Shown here: positions 33,405 to 45,602 of the stretch, piece by piece
How the letters are laid out: each line of letters opens with the position of its first letter
Position numbering within the stretch: the first letter of the stretch is position 1
Assembly: GCA_025667525.1 (NCBI GenBank)
Contig: CM046881.1
Span: forward strand, 31,976,665 to 32,040,664
Direction of reading: 5' to 3'
Length of the DNA: 64,000 nucleotides
Origin: Glebionis coronaria
Lineage: Eukaryota > Streptophyta > Magnoliopsida > Asterales > Asteraceae
The notes under the pieces: generated by a model
Told to the model about the DNA's origin: nothing
Databases searched by the model: none
What the model saw: the letters and a program-made list of their open reading frames with translations, nothing else
Made by a program: the position numbers and the translations under genes

Positions 33405-33825
33405 TGTTGAAAGTATAATCGGCTCCTTGTTAGCAGGAGTGTTTGTTTGTTTAGTTGTTTATGTGCAGGGGTTGAAGTGTAGCTGCAAAAAGTGTCAAGG
33501 GGGCTTAAGTGTCAAGTTTATTAAAGATGGAGGGCTGTTGCTGCCAAAGTGCGAAAGTCACAAGTCATGTGTATATAAGCTGGTCAACGAGCTCATAACA
33601 CACACAACTCGTTCCCATCTTCTCTCTCGTTTTACACATAGTTATCAGATTTGTTGTTCTTGGTGACTGAGATCATCTTGATCTTTGTAATCTTGTTTTC
33701 TGAGTTTTAATCTTGTAAAACTATTATCAATTAGATAATAGACCCATACCAGCTTAATCTGTGGTGGGTATTCTGTTTTAATAAAGTGATTTGAGAATCA
33801 TAACTGAGTTTCATAAATCTTAACA
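33405..33825 (+). repeat. 3' LTR of copia 1
   Basis: 421 bp, preceded by AAAGAGGGG and followed by ATACT. Confidence 0.9.
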
Positions 33826-33830
33826 ATACT

Positions 33831-34603
33831 TCGTATGCATCGTTACAAATGTGCTTTATATACACAAATATGAATCTTAAAAATAATAAATCGATGCAAT
33901 GAGAAAATGAAAAGAAACACGGTTCTTGATTAATAAATCGATGCAATCGAGCGTTATGTGTAATACTTGGCGGCCTTTTGATATAACATTTTCCTAAGTA
34001 TAACTATTATATTGACAACATTGAGCATTTATATTCAAACACAAATGTACGATTATCACACGTTGATGAGCATAGATAATCGAACACGGCTTATGTTCCT
34101 TAATTTATTAAAAACATGTATAACACATGGTACATGCATGTTCACTCACTTATTAAACATAAATAAACTTACTGCCAAACATTAAGTTTGTTACAACCTT
34201 AAACCAGAAAATAGCTTACGATTTTTGAGATTATGATAAGCATCATGACTAACATATATCTGAGCACTAGTGGTGCTACCTAAAGAAAGTTATATAACTT
34301 GTAGTAGCAATTTCATTTTGATAATGTTCTGAATCAAAAAGCGTTGTGCATACTTCGATTCTTCACTAGTAGTTTTTAAATACTAATGTATATGCTATTG
34401 AGAAGAATTTAGAAAGAGTGTATATGATATTAGTATTTTTTTTTAAGTTTATGTATGATGTTTGTACAATTTAAAAGCATTGTGTTATTATATGGACTTA
34501 AGCCTTATTCTTCTATTAACTAGATAATTAATATAAAAAACGAAAGCCTTTGGCGACTGTGGTTTCACCCTCAACCCTAAATTGACTTTTAATCTAAATC
34601 ATA
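33831..34603. other. AT-rich host spacer between the two copia elements
   Basis: No gene or RNA is recognised. A direct repeat AATAAATCGATGCAATGAG / AATAAATCGATGCAATCGAG occurs at about 33885 and 33931. Confidence 0.35.
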
Positions 34604-35130
34604 TGTTGATCCCAAACTCAGATCTTAAACCTTAATAGCTTGTTTAAGGGTTGTGATAGAAAGAAAGTATTCAATCTAACACTAGAGAAACTTTGCAAAG
34701 CAAAGTAACTAAACAAGATGCGGAATATAATGTTTAGCACAAGAACAATATGATTGAAGCAAACGTTGAACTTTAATATATCAATGATATACGAATACCC
34801 TAAAATGGTATTAGGGTTTACAAAACCTTAAAGTATGATAATGAAAGACAATAGAGAAAGACACACTTTGCATGCTAACCTATTGAGTCCTTTTATAGGC
34901 ATAAGGACTCACGTACAAGATTACTACTAACAAACTTGGAAAGTATTAAGGAGTAGTAACAGAAACGCGTAAAAATCTATTCCAAGTTTATTTCTGACGG
35001 CAGGGCCTTTGACTTCAGCAGGGGAACCAATCCCCCTGCCTTTGTTATTTGGCAGGGGGAACTTACTCTAGCAGGGGTACGAATAATCAACTAGCAGGGG
35101 TAGCAAGTATACATAGATTTATTCCCAACA
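34604..35130 (-). repeat. 3' LTR of copia 2
   Basis: 527 bp. Its right part contains GCAGGGGAA and CCCCCTGCC as an inverted pair (35019-35041) plus three further GCAGGGG copies. Confidence 0.88.
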
Positions 35131-35198
35131 ATCCTCCCCTAAACTTGTGCTTTCCCCTAAAGACAAGTTTCTGAATAAATCCTAGTTGATGAGGATGC

Positions 35199-38191
35199 TT
35201 ACAAACTTTCTGGCCAAATCTGACTATGCGTCATCCTTACCAGATCATAAGCAACAGGCTTTTTAACATCTACAATCAAGTTAGCCTGTGCTAGTTTCTT
35301 CAAGGTCTCCTGAGTGAAGGGGTAATAACGATGATTGATCAAGTACACACTCACTCCCTCCATTACTACCTCATAGACCCCAGAATTAGTAAACAACTTC
35401 CAATACAACAAATCTCCTCTGTTCACTGCATCAAATATAGGATCAAATAACTCATGCTCATACATCCTATGCATGCACTCCCAGATTACCCAATCCTTCA
35501 CCACACCATCTATGGTAGGAGGTTTTGCAGCAAAAGTATTTTTCAAAATCTTCCACAGATCTTCTAAGTCCTCACTATCCAAGGTTTGAAACATAACATC
35601 TAGACTTAGAAATGTATGTGCTGTATTGTCAGCTCTTGTAAGCTTCCACCAAGTCCTCCCTTTATGTTCATAAACAGCATACTCTATGATAGCAAACTTC
35701 TTTCCAAGTTCATTAGGTGAGATATCATCATTTTCTTGTAGAATCAGCTGTTTATCAATTTCTTCATTTAAAGGACGTTGAGATTCCTTAGTAACTGTGC
35801 CAACTTTCTCCATTCTCTTGAGTCTTTTGGCTGCTCTTTGTACATTAAGTACATACTTCTCAATCTCTGGAAACCTTTCCCCTGCTTGATGTAATGCCCT
35901 TGCTTGTGATGATGCACCTGCTTGGGATGATGCACCTGCTTGTGTAGTTTTCAAAGTTGTTCCTTCAGCCTTTATTTTCTTGGATTCTCTAGCTTGCTGT
36001 AACATTTCACTTTGTCTCCTAAGATACTCAGCTTCCTGAGGAGAGTTCATAGTCATCCAATCTTCCACATCATATTCTCTTAAGACTGGTCTGACTGCTC
36101 TTTTTATAGCTTTAAAACTCATATCTGTGAAGTCCCCATCCTTCCACTTCTTATGTCTCTTGAGCAAAACTTTGTAGTGTTCAAGTTGCCCTTTCTCAGA
36201 AGTTAAATACTTCACTCTCTGAATTTGATTTGCCCTCCTTTCCAGATACTCAGTTTGATATTTGTAAACAAGGCAAGTCAACTTATACCTGTCTCCCAAA
36301 GGAGCATTTATTAACTCCTTCTCCCGTTGATCCAGAAATTCTCAACATGAGGCACCCTGTCATCCAGCTCTCTATGCATAATCTCAACCTGCTTGAGCAT
36401 ATCTTTAGGCCTCATTTTTTGCATTCTCTGATCCTGCATATCCATCTCCTCTTGTTGTAGCCTGAGAGCTACTTGTGCATCGTGTGCTTCTTGAGCCCTT
36501 TGCTGTTCAGGAGTTCTATGCTTGTATTTTCTCTTGGGCTGTTCAACCATGATCCCTTTTCCTTTGTCTTTTGGATCCACTGCTGGTGCTGGGTTAACTT
36601 TAGATGCAGGTTCTTTGATAGTAATTCCCTTCTGAGCTGGTAGCTTTCTGTTCTTTCTAACAAAAGTTTGAGTAATAGGCTTAGCAGGGGAACAACTTAC
36701 AGCAGTGGGATCAGCAATGGCAGGGGAAACTTTTGAAGCAGGGGCTTCTTCTTGATTGCCCATAGTTACCAATGTTTGAGCAATCTCTTTAGTTGCACTC
36801 CCTTTATCACTTCCCTTATCAGCACTTCCTTTCTCAATCCCCTTCTCAACACTTGCTATCTTTCCATGTACACCACCAGGATATGAATAGTACTGAGTAG
36901 ACTCTTCTGTATTTGGAACTTCCTCCCCTTTGGAAGCATCCTCATCTGTTGATATGATAAGTCTGGGCTTTCTCCTCCCTGCAAGAGTAGCAAGTCTGGT
37001 TTCCAAGTTATTGATAACCAGACCTTGCTTTTTGACATTTTATACAAGTTGTGCATTCTGCCTTTTCAGACTCATGCACATTTTCGTCAATTCTAAATTA
37101 GTCATAGGTTTCATGCTGCTCTCAACCCTAGAAGGGGATTTCTCCCCTTTTTGGATATCATGGAGTGAGGGAGAGGACTTACTGATGGTGTCACTATCCT
37201 GCTCACCCCTTGAGGATGAGATAGTAGTGGCAGCCAAACCCTCAGGTTGCTCCAAACCCTTGGAGACTCTCCTCTCTGCTGCTTGTGAAGATTCACCAGG
37301 CAAAGGAGACCTGGCAAACCTGGATTTAGATCGCCTTTCATGTTGTGGATCAGCAGGGGGTAGAGTACTGGCAGGGTGTAGGTTTTTGGCAGGGGAATCA
37401 GAAGGCTTGTGTGTAGCTGTTTTTGTCTTGGCTTCTTCCTGTCTGATTTGTTTCATTATAATTGAAGTGAGTGGAATGGACCTGCCAGAAAACTGTGGTG
37501 ATGGTGCAAGAAGTGTGGTGAATAGTTTGGTGGTATGCTTGGTTGCTAAAAAGTAGTTTTTGTGTTTGATTGGACCATGATCACTCATATTCAGCAGAAT
37601 TTCTATAAACCTTGGGTACATACAAAACTTTGAATTGCTTGAAACATTTTTAACCATTCCTTTGAAAATCATTTGAGAAAAACAATACTTCCTCCCTGTG
37701 GCTAAACAAATCAGGGCAAAAGCCATCTCACTACCAAATTCATTGAAAGCAGTGGATTTTGGTGACAAACATTGCAAAATTGTATGAATCAAATACTTCC
37801 AATGTGGGGCAAACTGACCTTTAGCAAACTTACATTTTTGGTCTTTAGAAAGAGTGTACCCCAATTTAACAAGACCCTCAAAGATTTCAGCCTCAGATAG
37901 GTTGGTTATCCCATCCTCATCATCAAGAAGAAGATTGTCCCTGATGGAGGCGAGTGTAATCACCTTGGGATGACCATCTATAGTGCTTTGAATTGTGACC
38001 TCTCAATTCACTGTTTTGGTCATGGATTTAGACCAGAACTGCTGAATGTGTGAGGTGTAAATTCTAGGATTGATGAGAAGGGCCACTCTAAAATACGAGG
38101 ACTTTAGAAAGGCCACAGCATCAACAAACTCTACTGGTTCATCATGTAATAAAGCGATTTGATTATGATTAGCAGTAATTTTGAGAGACAT
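35199..38191 (-). pseudogene. Extra 3' ORF of copia 2 (Sirevirus-type accessory region)
   Basis: It starts MSLKITANHNQIALLHDEP at 38191 and reads to 35199 in three open blocks: 38191-37040 with a stop near 38003, 37006-36311, and 36299-35199. The N-terminal block holds VAFLKSSYFRVALLINPRIY and WKYLIHTILQCLSPKSTAFN, a protein family common in Asteraceae copia elements; automatic annotation often calls it 'synaptobrevin, longin-like', which I think is misleading. The middle is low complexity, Pro/Ser/Lys-rich with repeated SPA; the C-terminal block is charged and helical (KRLKRMEK..., EKSKQ-like). No transmembrane segment is obvious, so an envelope role is not supported. In Sireviruses this position may hold an envelope-like ORF. 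The stops and the frame changes between blocks make it a pseudogene. Confidence 0.6.
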
Positions 38192-39295
38192 GATAAAGTT
38201 TGAAAATGTTTGGAAGGTTTATAAAGGTGAGAGGTAGGTGGGATGTAGTCGAGGGAGAGAGATGGACCTGCTTGTGAAGGGAATTAAGTTTTTATAGGCG
38301 AATTGAAGAGCTGTGATTGGACTAATTTTTCAATTTTCAAAAATATCAAAGATAAATCTTGATAAAAAAGTAATTTATTTGAAATAATAAAGTAAAGATT
38401 ACCAATCAACGAAGAAAGCGCCTTAAATATCTTTTAAAAACAACAAAATATTCCCTAACCAAAATTTGTGCAAGCAGGCCCAACGGCTATGAACAGGGTA
38501 ACGGTATTGTCGGTCAACGGTCAAACAGGGGAATGATGTTAAAGCAGGGGAAGCAAAAAGTGAAAGCAGGGGAAACTTTCCTAGGGGTATTAGACTAGTC
38601 ATGGAGAGACCATTGCTAACTAGCTCTGCTCTAATGCACACACTTGTATACAGAAGATAGATACATAGAAACTCAAGAGTCCTCTATTCAGCAAAGGTCT
38701 AAGCACAAAAAGTCAATACATAAGTCACCCTGCACCTGGTCAACCCAAGAAAATATGCATACCCTAGTCACCAACCCTACCTTTTCCCTTACCTATGGTC
38801 AGTTAGTCTTGGCAATATGTACCACACATCTGTACCTGAACAGCAAGCTGTTTTGATAGAGAAGTGCAAGTACCCATTACAGTGCCTCAAGGTTTCAGAA
38901 TTCTGACAAGCTTTACAGCAAGTCCTCATCACCCTAAACCCTTACTCACCAATGGATATGATCTAAGATCATATATGAGCATCCTAAGGATACCCTGAGT
39001 CCTAAAGGTGTGACCTAACCTCCCCTTAAACATAGAGCATATACCTGATTCACCAAGGAGTAGTATGCACCATATGGAACTCTGCATTGTTAGTCTAAAA
39101 CCACATATAACCACTTTTAAAAAGAACAAACCCAGTTTAAAGAGAAAAACTCTGTTAGCAGGGGAATGAACCCCCAGCAGGGGGATCTGTGTTCAAAAGC
39201 AGTGGAATGAAAAGTGATGGAAAAATTGACTAACAGCTATACAACAACAGCAATAAAGCAACCCTGAATATACATGACATAATAGACATCAATGT

Positions 39296-40797
39296 TTAGG
39301 GAGTAACCATTCCAATACCTGCAACCAGGTACTGAAACCTCCCCACTTCAAAAGCTTTTGTTAAAAGATCAGAAACATTAAGTTCTGTATCAATTTTCTC
39401 AAGGACAATTAGTCCTTTCTCAAAACAATCTCTGATAAAGTGATGTCTTATTTCAATATGTTTAGTTTTGCTATGAAAAACAGGGTTCTTAATAATGCAA
39501 ATGGTGCTGTTGTTGTCAATAAATATCTTGGTTTTAAGAAAGTTATACCCATAATCAAGCAGTTGATTTTGAACCCAAAGTACTTGACCACAACATGCAG
39601 CAGCTGCTACATACTCAGCTTCAGTTGTTGATGTGGCCATAATAGTCTGCTTCTTACATTGCCAAGATATAAGCCTGCTTCCCAAAAATTGGCATCCCCC
39701 TGTTGTAGACTTCCTATCATTGTTGTCACCAGCATAGTCACTATCTGAGTAAGATATCAACTCAAATGGTGACGCTTTGGGATACCAGAGTCCTAAGGTT
39801 GGATGGCACTTTAGATACCTAAAAATTCTTTTTACAGCAAATAAATGACACTCTGTTGGTGCCACCTGGTATCTTGCACATAAGTAGACTACAAACATGA
39901 TGTCAGGTCTTGAAGTTGTGAGATACATGAGAGACCCAATCATAGACCTGTAGTTCCTGACATCTATAAGCTTTCCAGGACCATCTCTGCCCCATGAATT
40001 ATCCTTGTCCATAAGTGTGGACACCTTCTTTCCCTCAGACATGCCAAACTTCTTCACAATCTCAGCCACATATTTGTCTTGTGAGATAAATGTCCCATCT
40101 TTTCGCTGCTGAACTTGTAACCCCAAAAAGAAGTTTAGTTCTCCCATGGCACTCATTTGAAATTTATCTTGCATCAACTTTGCAAACTCTTTGCTAAGCA
40201 TAGAGTTAGTGGAACAAAGATGATGCCATCAACATAGACCTGTACTAACAGAAGGTCACCCTTTTGTTTCTTGATGAATATGGTCTGATCAATCTTCCCC
40301 CTACTAAAACCATTATCTATGAGATACTTAGAGAGAGTTCCATACCAGGCCCTGGGAGCTTGGTGAAGTCCATACATAGCCTTTTTCACCTTGTATACCT
40401 TGTCTGGATGTTCTGGGTCTTCAAACCCTGGAGGTTGCATAACATAGACTTCTTCATCAATGGTGCCGTATAAGAAGGCACTTTTTACATCCATTTGGAA
40501 AACAGTGAAGTCCATAAATGAAGCATAAGTAAGGAATAATCTAATGGCTTCAATCATGGCAATTGGAGCAAATACTTCCTCATAGTCAATTCCTTCTTCC
40601 TGTGTATACCCTTGTGCCACCAGTCTTGCTTTGTTCCTGACAACTATCCCCCTTTCATCCTTTTTGTTCTTGAGTACCCACTTTGTCCCAATGGGCCTTG
40701 CCCATTTTGGACAATCTACTAGAATCCAAACCTCTTGAATGTCAAACTATAAGAGCTCCTCTTGCATGGCTTCAACCCAGCTTGGGTCATTTAAAGC
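39296..40797 (-). pseudogene. copia 2 RT and RNase H, catalytic motif altered
   Basis: Reading leftward from 40797: WVEAMQEELL, a stop (TAG region near 40748), then [40 protein letters not shown] and [13 protein letters not shown]. The RT box reads YVDG (Gly codon 40224-40226) instead of YVDD, so catalysis should be lost. A one-base deletion near 40206 shifts the frame, which resumes as [17 protein letters not shown]. RNase H has SDSDYAGDNNDRKSTTG, TTEAEYVAAA and IDNNSTICI, and ends at 39296. Confidence 0.85.
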
Positions 40798-42900
40798 CTA
40801 AAAAATTTTCTTTGGCTCTTCTTGTGACAAAAATGCAGTAAACAGACAACACTGCATATTGTCATGATTGAACTTCATGGTGATGTTAGCAATGAAGTTG
40901 TGATCCTTTGCTGTATACCTTGTATGTCTAGGGGCTTCAGGATCACCAATGATCAGAGAGATAGGGTGATCCTTATTGATTCTGTAGGTAGGCTGCATGA
41001 TAACTTCTGTTTCATCTTCTTCCAAATCAGAATTGATGGGACTATTTTGATTGGGAAAGAAGTCCTCAAAAGAACTTCTAAAAGATACAGCATGACCTAG
41101 GGATGGATGCTGATGAGCTGAATGTAGCTCTGAGTAACTTGGACCTCCACTCTTAATTATTCTGCTTCCACTGCTGTATATAAGAGGAACATCAGATATG
41201 GGTGTAGATGAGGAAATGAGTGGGGATACTCTTTCTTCATCATTAATATCATTAACAGTAGGATCCTTTGTGGCAGGGGAAGCAATTGATCTAGCAGGGG
41301 AATCCTGGATTCCACTGCTTTCAGCCATTTCGCTGCTTTCAGAAAGTGACATAGCAGGGGAAGAGGTTGGCTGTTCTTTTCCTAGAGAAGGATCATCTTC
41401 TCCACCAGCAGCTTCAATGGGAAATAGTGAGGGTACATTCATGTACCTCAGTGGTGGCTTTTCTGCACCAGTTGGTTCTTGTGTACCTGAAATGTTAGTA
41501 TTCTACAATGCAACAGGTACATAATTCATAGATTTTGAAAGAACCTCTATATTAAAGAACCAATCAGGACCTGTTTGAACATCTTCAGGCTTGTCTTCAA
41601 GAAAATCCACATGAAGATTTTCTGTGATTTTTCTTGTCTTCTTGTTGAAGACCCTATATCCCTTGCTGTTTAATGAATAACCCATAAAATATCCATCATC
41701 TCCCTTTTCACTAAACTTGCCCAGGTTGTCAATAGTGTTCAAGATGATCACATGACATCCAAAAGGTCTGAAGAAGTCAATTAAAGGAGGTCTTCCATTG
41801 AACAGCTGATAGGGGGTCTTGTTGTGTGCCTTAACCACCAAGGCCCTGTTTTGTACATAACAAGCAGTGGATACAGCTTCAGCCCAAAAGATAACTGGAA
41901 GTTTGGAATCAGACAGCATAGTTCTTGCAGCTTCAATGAGTGTCCTATTCCTTCTTTCTGCAACTCCATTCTATTGAGGTGTTCTTGCAATGCTGAATCC
42001 CCTCTTGATTCCTTTGTTTATGCAGAAAGAGTCCAGTTTCTGATTTCTGAACTCACCACCATTATCTGATCTCATGGTTACTACCTTCATGCTTTTTGAT
42101 AATTCAATCTGATTGATGAATCCAATGAGTACATCAGCTGTGTCACTCTTTTCAAATAGAAAGAATGTCCATGTGAACCTTGAAAAATCATCAGTAATCA
42201 CTAGGCAGTACCATTTCTTCTTTATGCTTGCCACAGAAGTAGGACCAAACAGATCCATATGTAGTAGTTCCAATGGCTTGGTAGTGGACATACTTGTTTT
42301 TGATTTGCAAGATGCTCTGTGTTGCTTCCCTTTCAGACAGGCAGCACAAGTATGTTTATTGGCAAAGGACTTGGAAGGAAGACCATGAACCAGATTATAT
42401 TTCACCAGTTTGTTCATGTTCTTGAAGTTAAGATGACCAAGTCTTCTATGCCATTTCTTACACTCATCAACTGAGGCTTTGGCAATGAAACAGGTTTCAT
42501 TGTCTTGTAGAGAGATGTCTTTGAGATCAATTGTGTACATGTTCTTTTGTCTTGGTGTTCTGAGTACAATAGGAGTGTCTGGTGGTAAGACAAACTCCTT
42601 TCCTAACACCAAGCATTCAGTGTCAGTAAACAAGACAAAATTCTTGTTATCAGTCATCTGTGACACACTGAAGAGATTGTACTTGAGTTCTTTCACCAAG
42701 TAGACATTATCAAAGGTCATCCCATTAGTGACAATAGTTCCTTTTCCTGTTATTGTTCTATGCCCATCTCCAAAAGAAACACCATCATTGTCATGTAGGG
42801 GCACAAAGTTAGACATATAAGATTTTTGTCCAGTCATGCTTCTTGAGCATCTACTATCCCAATATGCTCTATCATCCCTTGTCTTCTTTGTCACCTGCAA
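40798..42900 (-). pseudogene. copia 2 protease and integrase, protease motif altered
   Basis: Near 42858 the protease motif reads WDSRCSRSMTG, where copia elements have DSGCSRHMTG; the catalytic DSG is DSR, so the protease should be dead. GAG-pre-integrase follows (WHRRLGHLNFKNMN, CAACLKGKQH), then the integrase core with HMDLFGPTSV and RSDNGGEFRN. A TAG near 41968 breaks the NGVAERRN motif, after which MLSDSKLPVIFWAEAVSTAC continues. The C-terminal linker to RT is Ser/Pro-rich with SPA repeats. A further stop lies near 41500. Confidence 0.85.
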
Positions 42901-42912
42901 AAGAAAAACAAA

Positions 42913-45597
42913 TTAGTTTTTCTTGGGGACCCAAGCCATTACAGACTTAGATCTACCTCGTGTATCAATGTAGGATAGCTTATCAAAAACTAGAGATACA
43001 CCATTAGACTGAGTACCCCTTTTGGGTACCCAAAACCAACGAGCTAAGGCTTTCAAAGCTTTTTCCCATCTACCCATATTCCTAGAAGGCAAAACTTTAC
43101 TAGCAGGGGCTACCCCAGGTGTAGCAGGGGAATCCCTATGCTTAGCAGAGGGAACCCATCTTTTTTTTTGTCCTCTATTTATGTGTTGGTAAGGTCTAGG
43201 GCCAGATCTATATGCATTATGAGGTGTTTGGTTGTTCATGGAAGTGCTGGGCTTGGTATACACATCATTCACCTTTCTAAGTACAGGAACAACATATTTG
43301 TCAGTCACCCTGTTTCTCAAGGCAGGGGCAACATACTTGGCAGGGGAAAAGGATTTTGCCCCTGCATTTAGAAGAATGGCTTTAGGTTGCATATCCTTTA
43401 AAGGATTTGCAACCACCACTTCCATTGGTGCCTTACACTCTTGATAAGTGTGATCAAAACTGCCACATGTGAAGCAGGGCTTTGTGTTTATCACAAAGTC
43501 TTCTCCTAATTGATGAGACTTTTGGTCATTCCAATTTCTTTGATTACCTCTGACAGGCCTGTACATACCAACATATTTAATAGTGGACTTAGGGGACTGT
43601 GATCTGGTTTTAGATTTGGATGAACTACTCTTAGAACTAGAATCACTACCAAAAAGTCCTCCTCTTGAAAATAGAACAGGGTTATAAATTTTCCATTGTT
43701 TTAAGGAAATATGTTCCTTTTCAAAGTCCCTAATAATAGTAGTTTTTACTAGTGGTTCTTCAGTATCAATACTATTAGGTATGTAAGCACTCAAGTCAAA
43801 CTCAATATCATCCTGTTTTTGAAAACAAGGGAGACCAGTCCAAGACAGGTCTTTTCCAGGAAAAGGTGCATGAATGTTGGCAGGGGGTGGTGGTATGGTA
43901 GCATGCTCATTTTTAATCCCAAACCCTGTTTTGTCCCTAGGAGATTGACCAATTTCAACTGCTTTAGTTAAATCTTTTGAAGCTTTTCCAAAATTTTCAA
44001 CAGTTTCATCATCAATCTTTTTGTTAGATTTAAAAACTTCAAGTTCAGCAGTCAACTCCTTAATGGAGTTATTATTCTCCTTAGCATCTCTTTCTAGAAT
44101 CACAATGTGATCCCTATAATCACTTTCTCTTTGTTTAAACTCTCTTATGGTGGATTATAACTATTCTAAAGCACGTCTATAATTATCAAGGCCATTATCA
44201 CAATTGATATAGTCAGCTTTTACCTTTCTGATTTGATCATTCAATGACTCAGTATTTTTCCTACAAGCTTTAGTACAATATGAATCATCATATACCTCAT
44301 TGTCAGAGCTGGAACTTGACATGGCCATAAGTGCAAAATCTTCTTCTTTTTCCTCAGCAACCAATGCTTGATTTCTTTCCACATTCTCTGTCATGTCACT
44401 CCAATCCCATCCACCTGCTCCATCTATCCCCTGCATAGCTACCATGGCTTTAGCACCAGAATCATCATCTCTGGTTTCCTTTCTATAGTTGTTCCCAGTC
44501 TTAGGTCCTCTGCATTCCCTAGCAAAATGACCCTTCTTGCCACAGTTGTAGCATTCAACCTTTTTTTTGTCAAACCCATCCACATCAGAGGATTGATTGA
44601 GATCTTCTTTCCATACTTTTTGTAGAACCTGTTGGCTCTCATGCTAAGCAGTGCCATGTTCCACTTGATATCCATCTCCTCCAGTCCTTGCTTACTGATT
44701 TGACTTAAATCTTCATGCAACACAATAGATCCTTGTGGCCCTTGGGATGCTATAAAAGCACAAGCAGTGACAAGACTGAATGTTGCAGGCCTTTCTTCAC
44801 CATAAGATGATCCAGACCTGGTAGCAGGGGAATAAGTAGCAGGTCCTACTTCAATTCCACTACTTTTGGTGATCCCATTGCTTTGAGATATGAATGACAT
44901 GTTGGCAGGGGAATCAGTAGATCCACTTGAGTTGGTGGGAATAGTTCCTTTTGACTTCATCTCATTGACAACAGGTTCAAAAACTTTCAAGTTATTGTAT
45001 ACGTCATCACTGTTCTTGTTATCCAAGTCGTCCTTATTCTGCCAAATTGCCTTGTAGACAAACCATTCTTTCTGGAGGCTGTTAAGGAACCTGGTATTCA
45101 CCTGCTCTCTTGTCACCTCAATATCAAAGAACTCCAGCTGGGCCACCATATCTTGAAGCCTATTGTAGATAGCTCCAATTGATTCATCACCAATTGCTTT
45201 GAAAGAAGCAAAGTCATCAAGCATTTTATTCTTCTTCTTCTTCTTTGTGGCTTCATTTCCTCCAAAGGTTGTGCCTATGGCTTCCCATAATTCCTTAGTT
45301 GTTTTGTATTTTCTGAATCTTAGTTGATGTCTATCAGGTAGAGCCAACAGCAATGAGCTGTGAGCCCTGACATCATGCCTTCTGGCCAGTATTTCCTTAT
45401 CACAAAGAGCAGTAGATTTCTTCTTGTCCTTACCTTTGGAACTTTCACCTTTCTCTTCTTCCTTGCCCTCTTCAACTGCCATCATTTTGTTGAATTGATC
45501 ACCAAACTTTATGATATCCCAGAGAACATAGTGTTCCATTTTGAGGTATTGTTGGATTCTGAATTCCCTTAATTCAAAGTTTTCAGGATCCAACATA
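42913..45597 (-). pseudogene. copia 2 gag, main part
   Basis: From 45597 it reads MLDPENFELREFRIQQYLKM, then capsid features (YKTTKELWEAIGTTFGG, FASFKAIGDESIGAIYNRLQ). A one-base frameshift near 44610 separates it from the zinc knuckle [14 protein letters not shown] (about 44525-44566). Two stops lie near 44155-44163. A second knuckle-like CFTCGSFDHTYQEC occurs near 43450, followed by a basic Ser-rich region. The start codon is on the far side of the inserted element, at 52901. Confidence 0.8.
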
Positions 45598-45602
45598 GGT
45601 AA

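Larger units (their letters stand above)
25237..33825 (+). mobile_element. Ty1-copia retrotransposon (copia 1), degraded and split
   Basis: LTRs are 25237-25658 and 33405-33825, with TSD ATACT at 25232-25236 and 33826-33830. A primer site follows the 5' LTR and GATCAAAGAGGGG precedes the 3' LTR. Domain order gag, protease, integrase, RT, RNase H is the copia order. Coding parts carry several stops and frameshifts. A non-autonomous LTR element (29620-32236) sits in the RT domain. By eye the LTRs differ at about 17 of 422 sites (near 4%), the oldest pair in the window. Confidence 0.9.

Noticed and set aside
36930..37556. 208-codon plus-strand ORF
   Set aside because: Antisense to the low-complexity part of the copia 2 extra ORF.
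35199..38191. Envelope gene
   Set aside because: Position matches the Sirevirus envelope-like ORF, but no signal peptide, transmembrane segment or furin-like site is evident.
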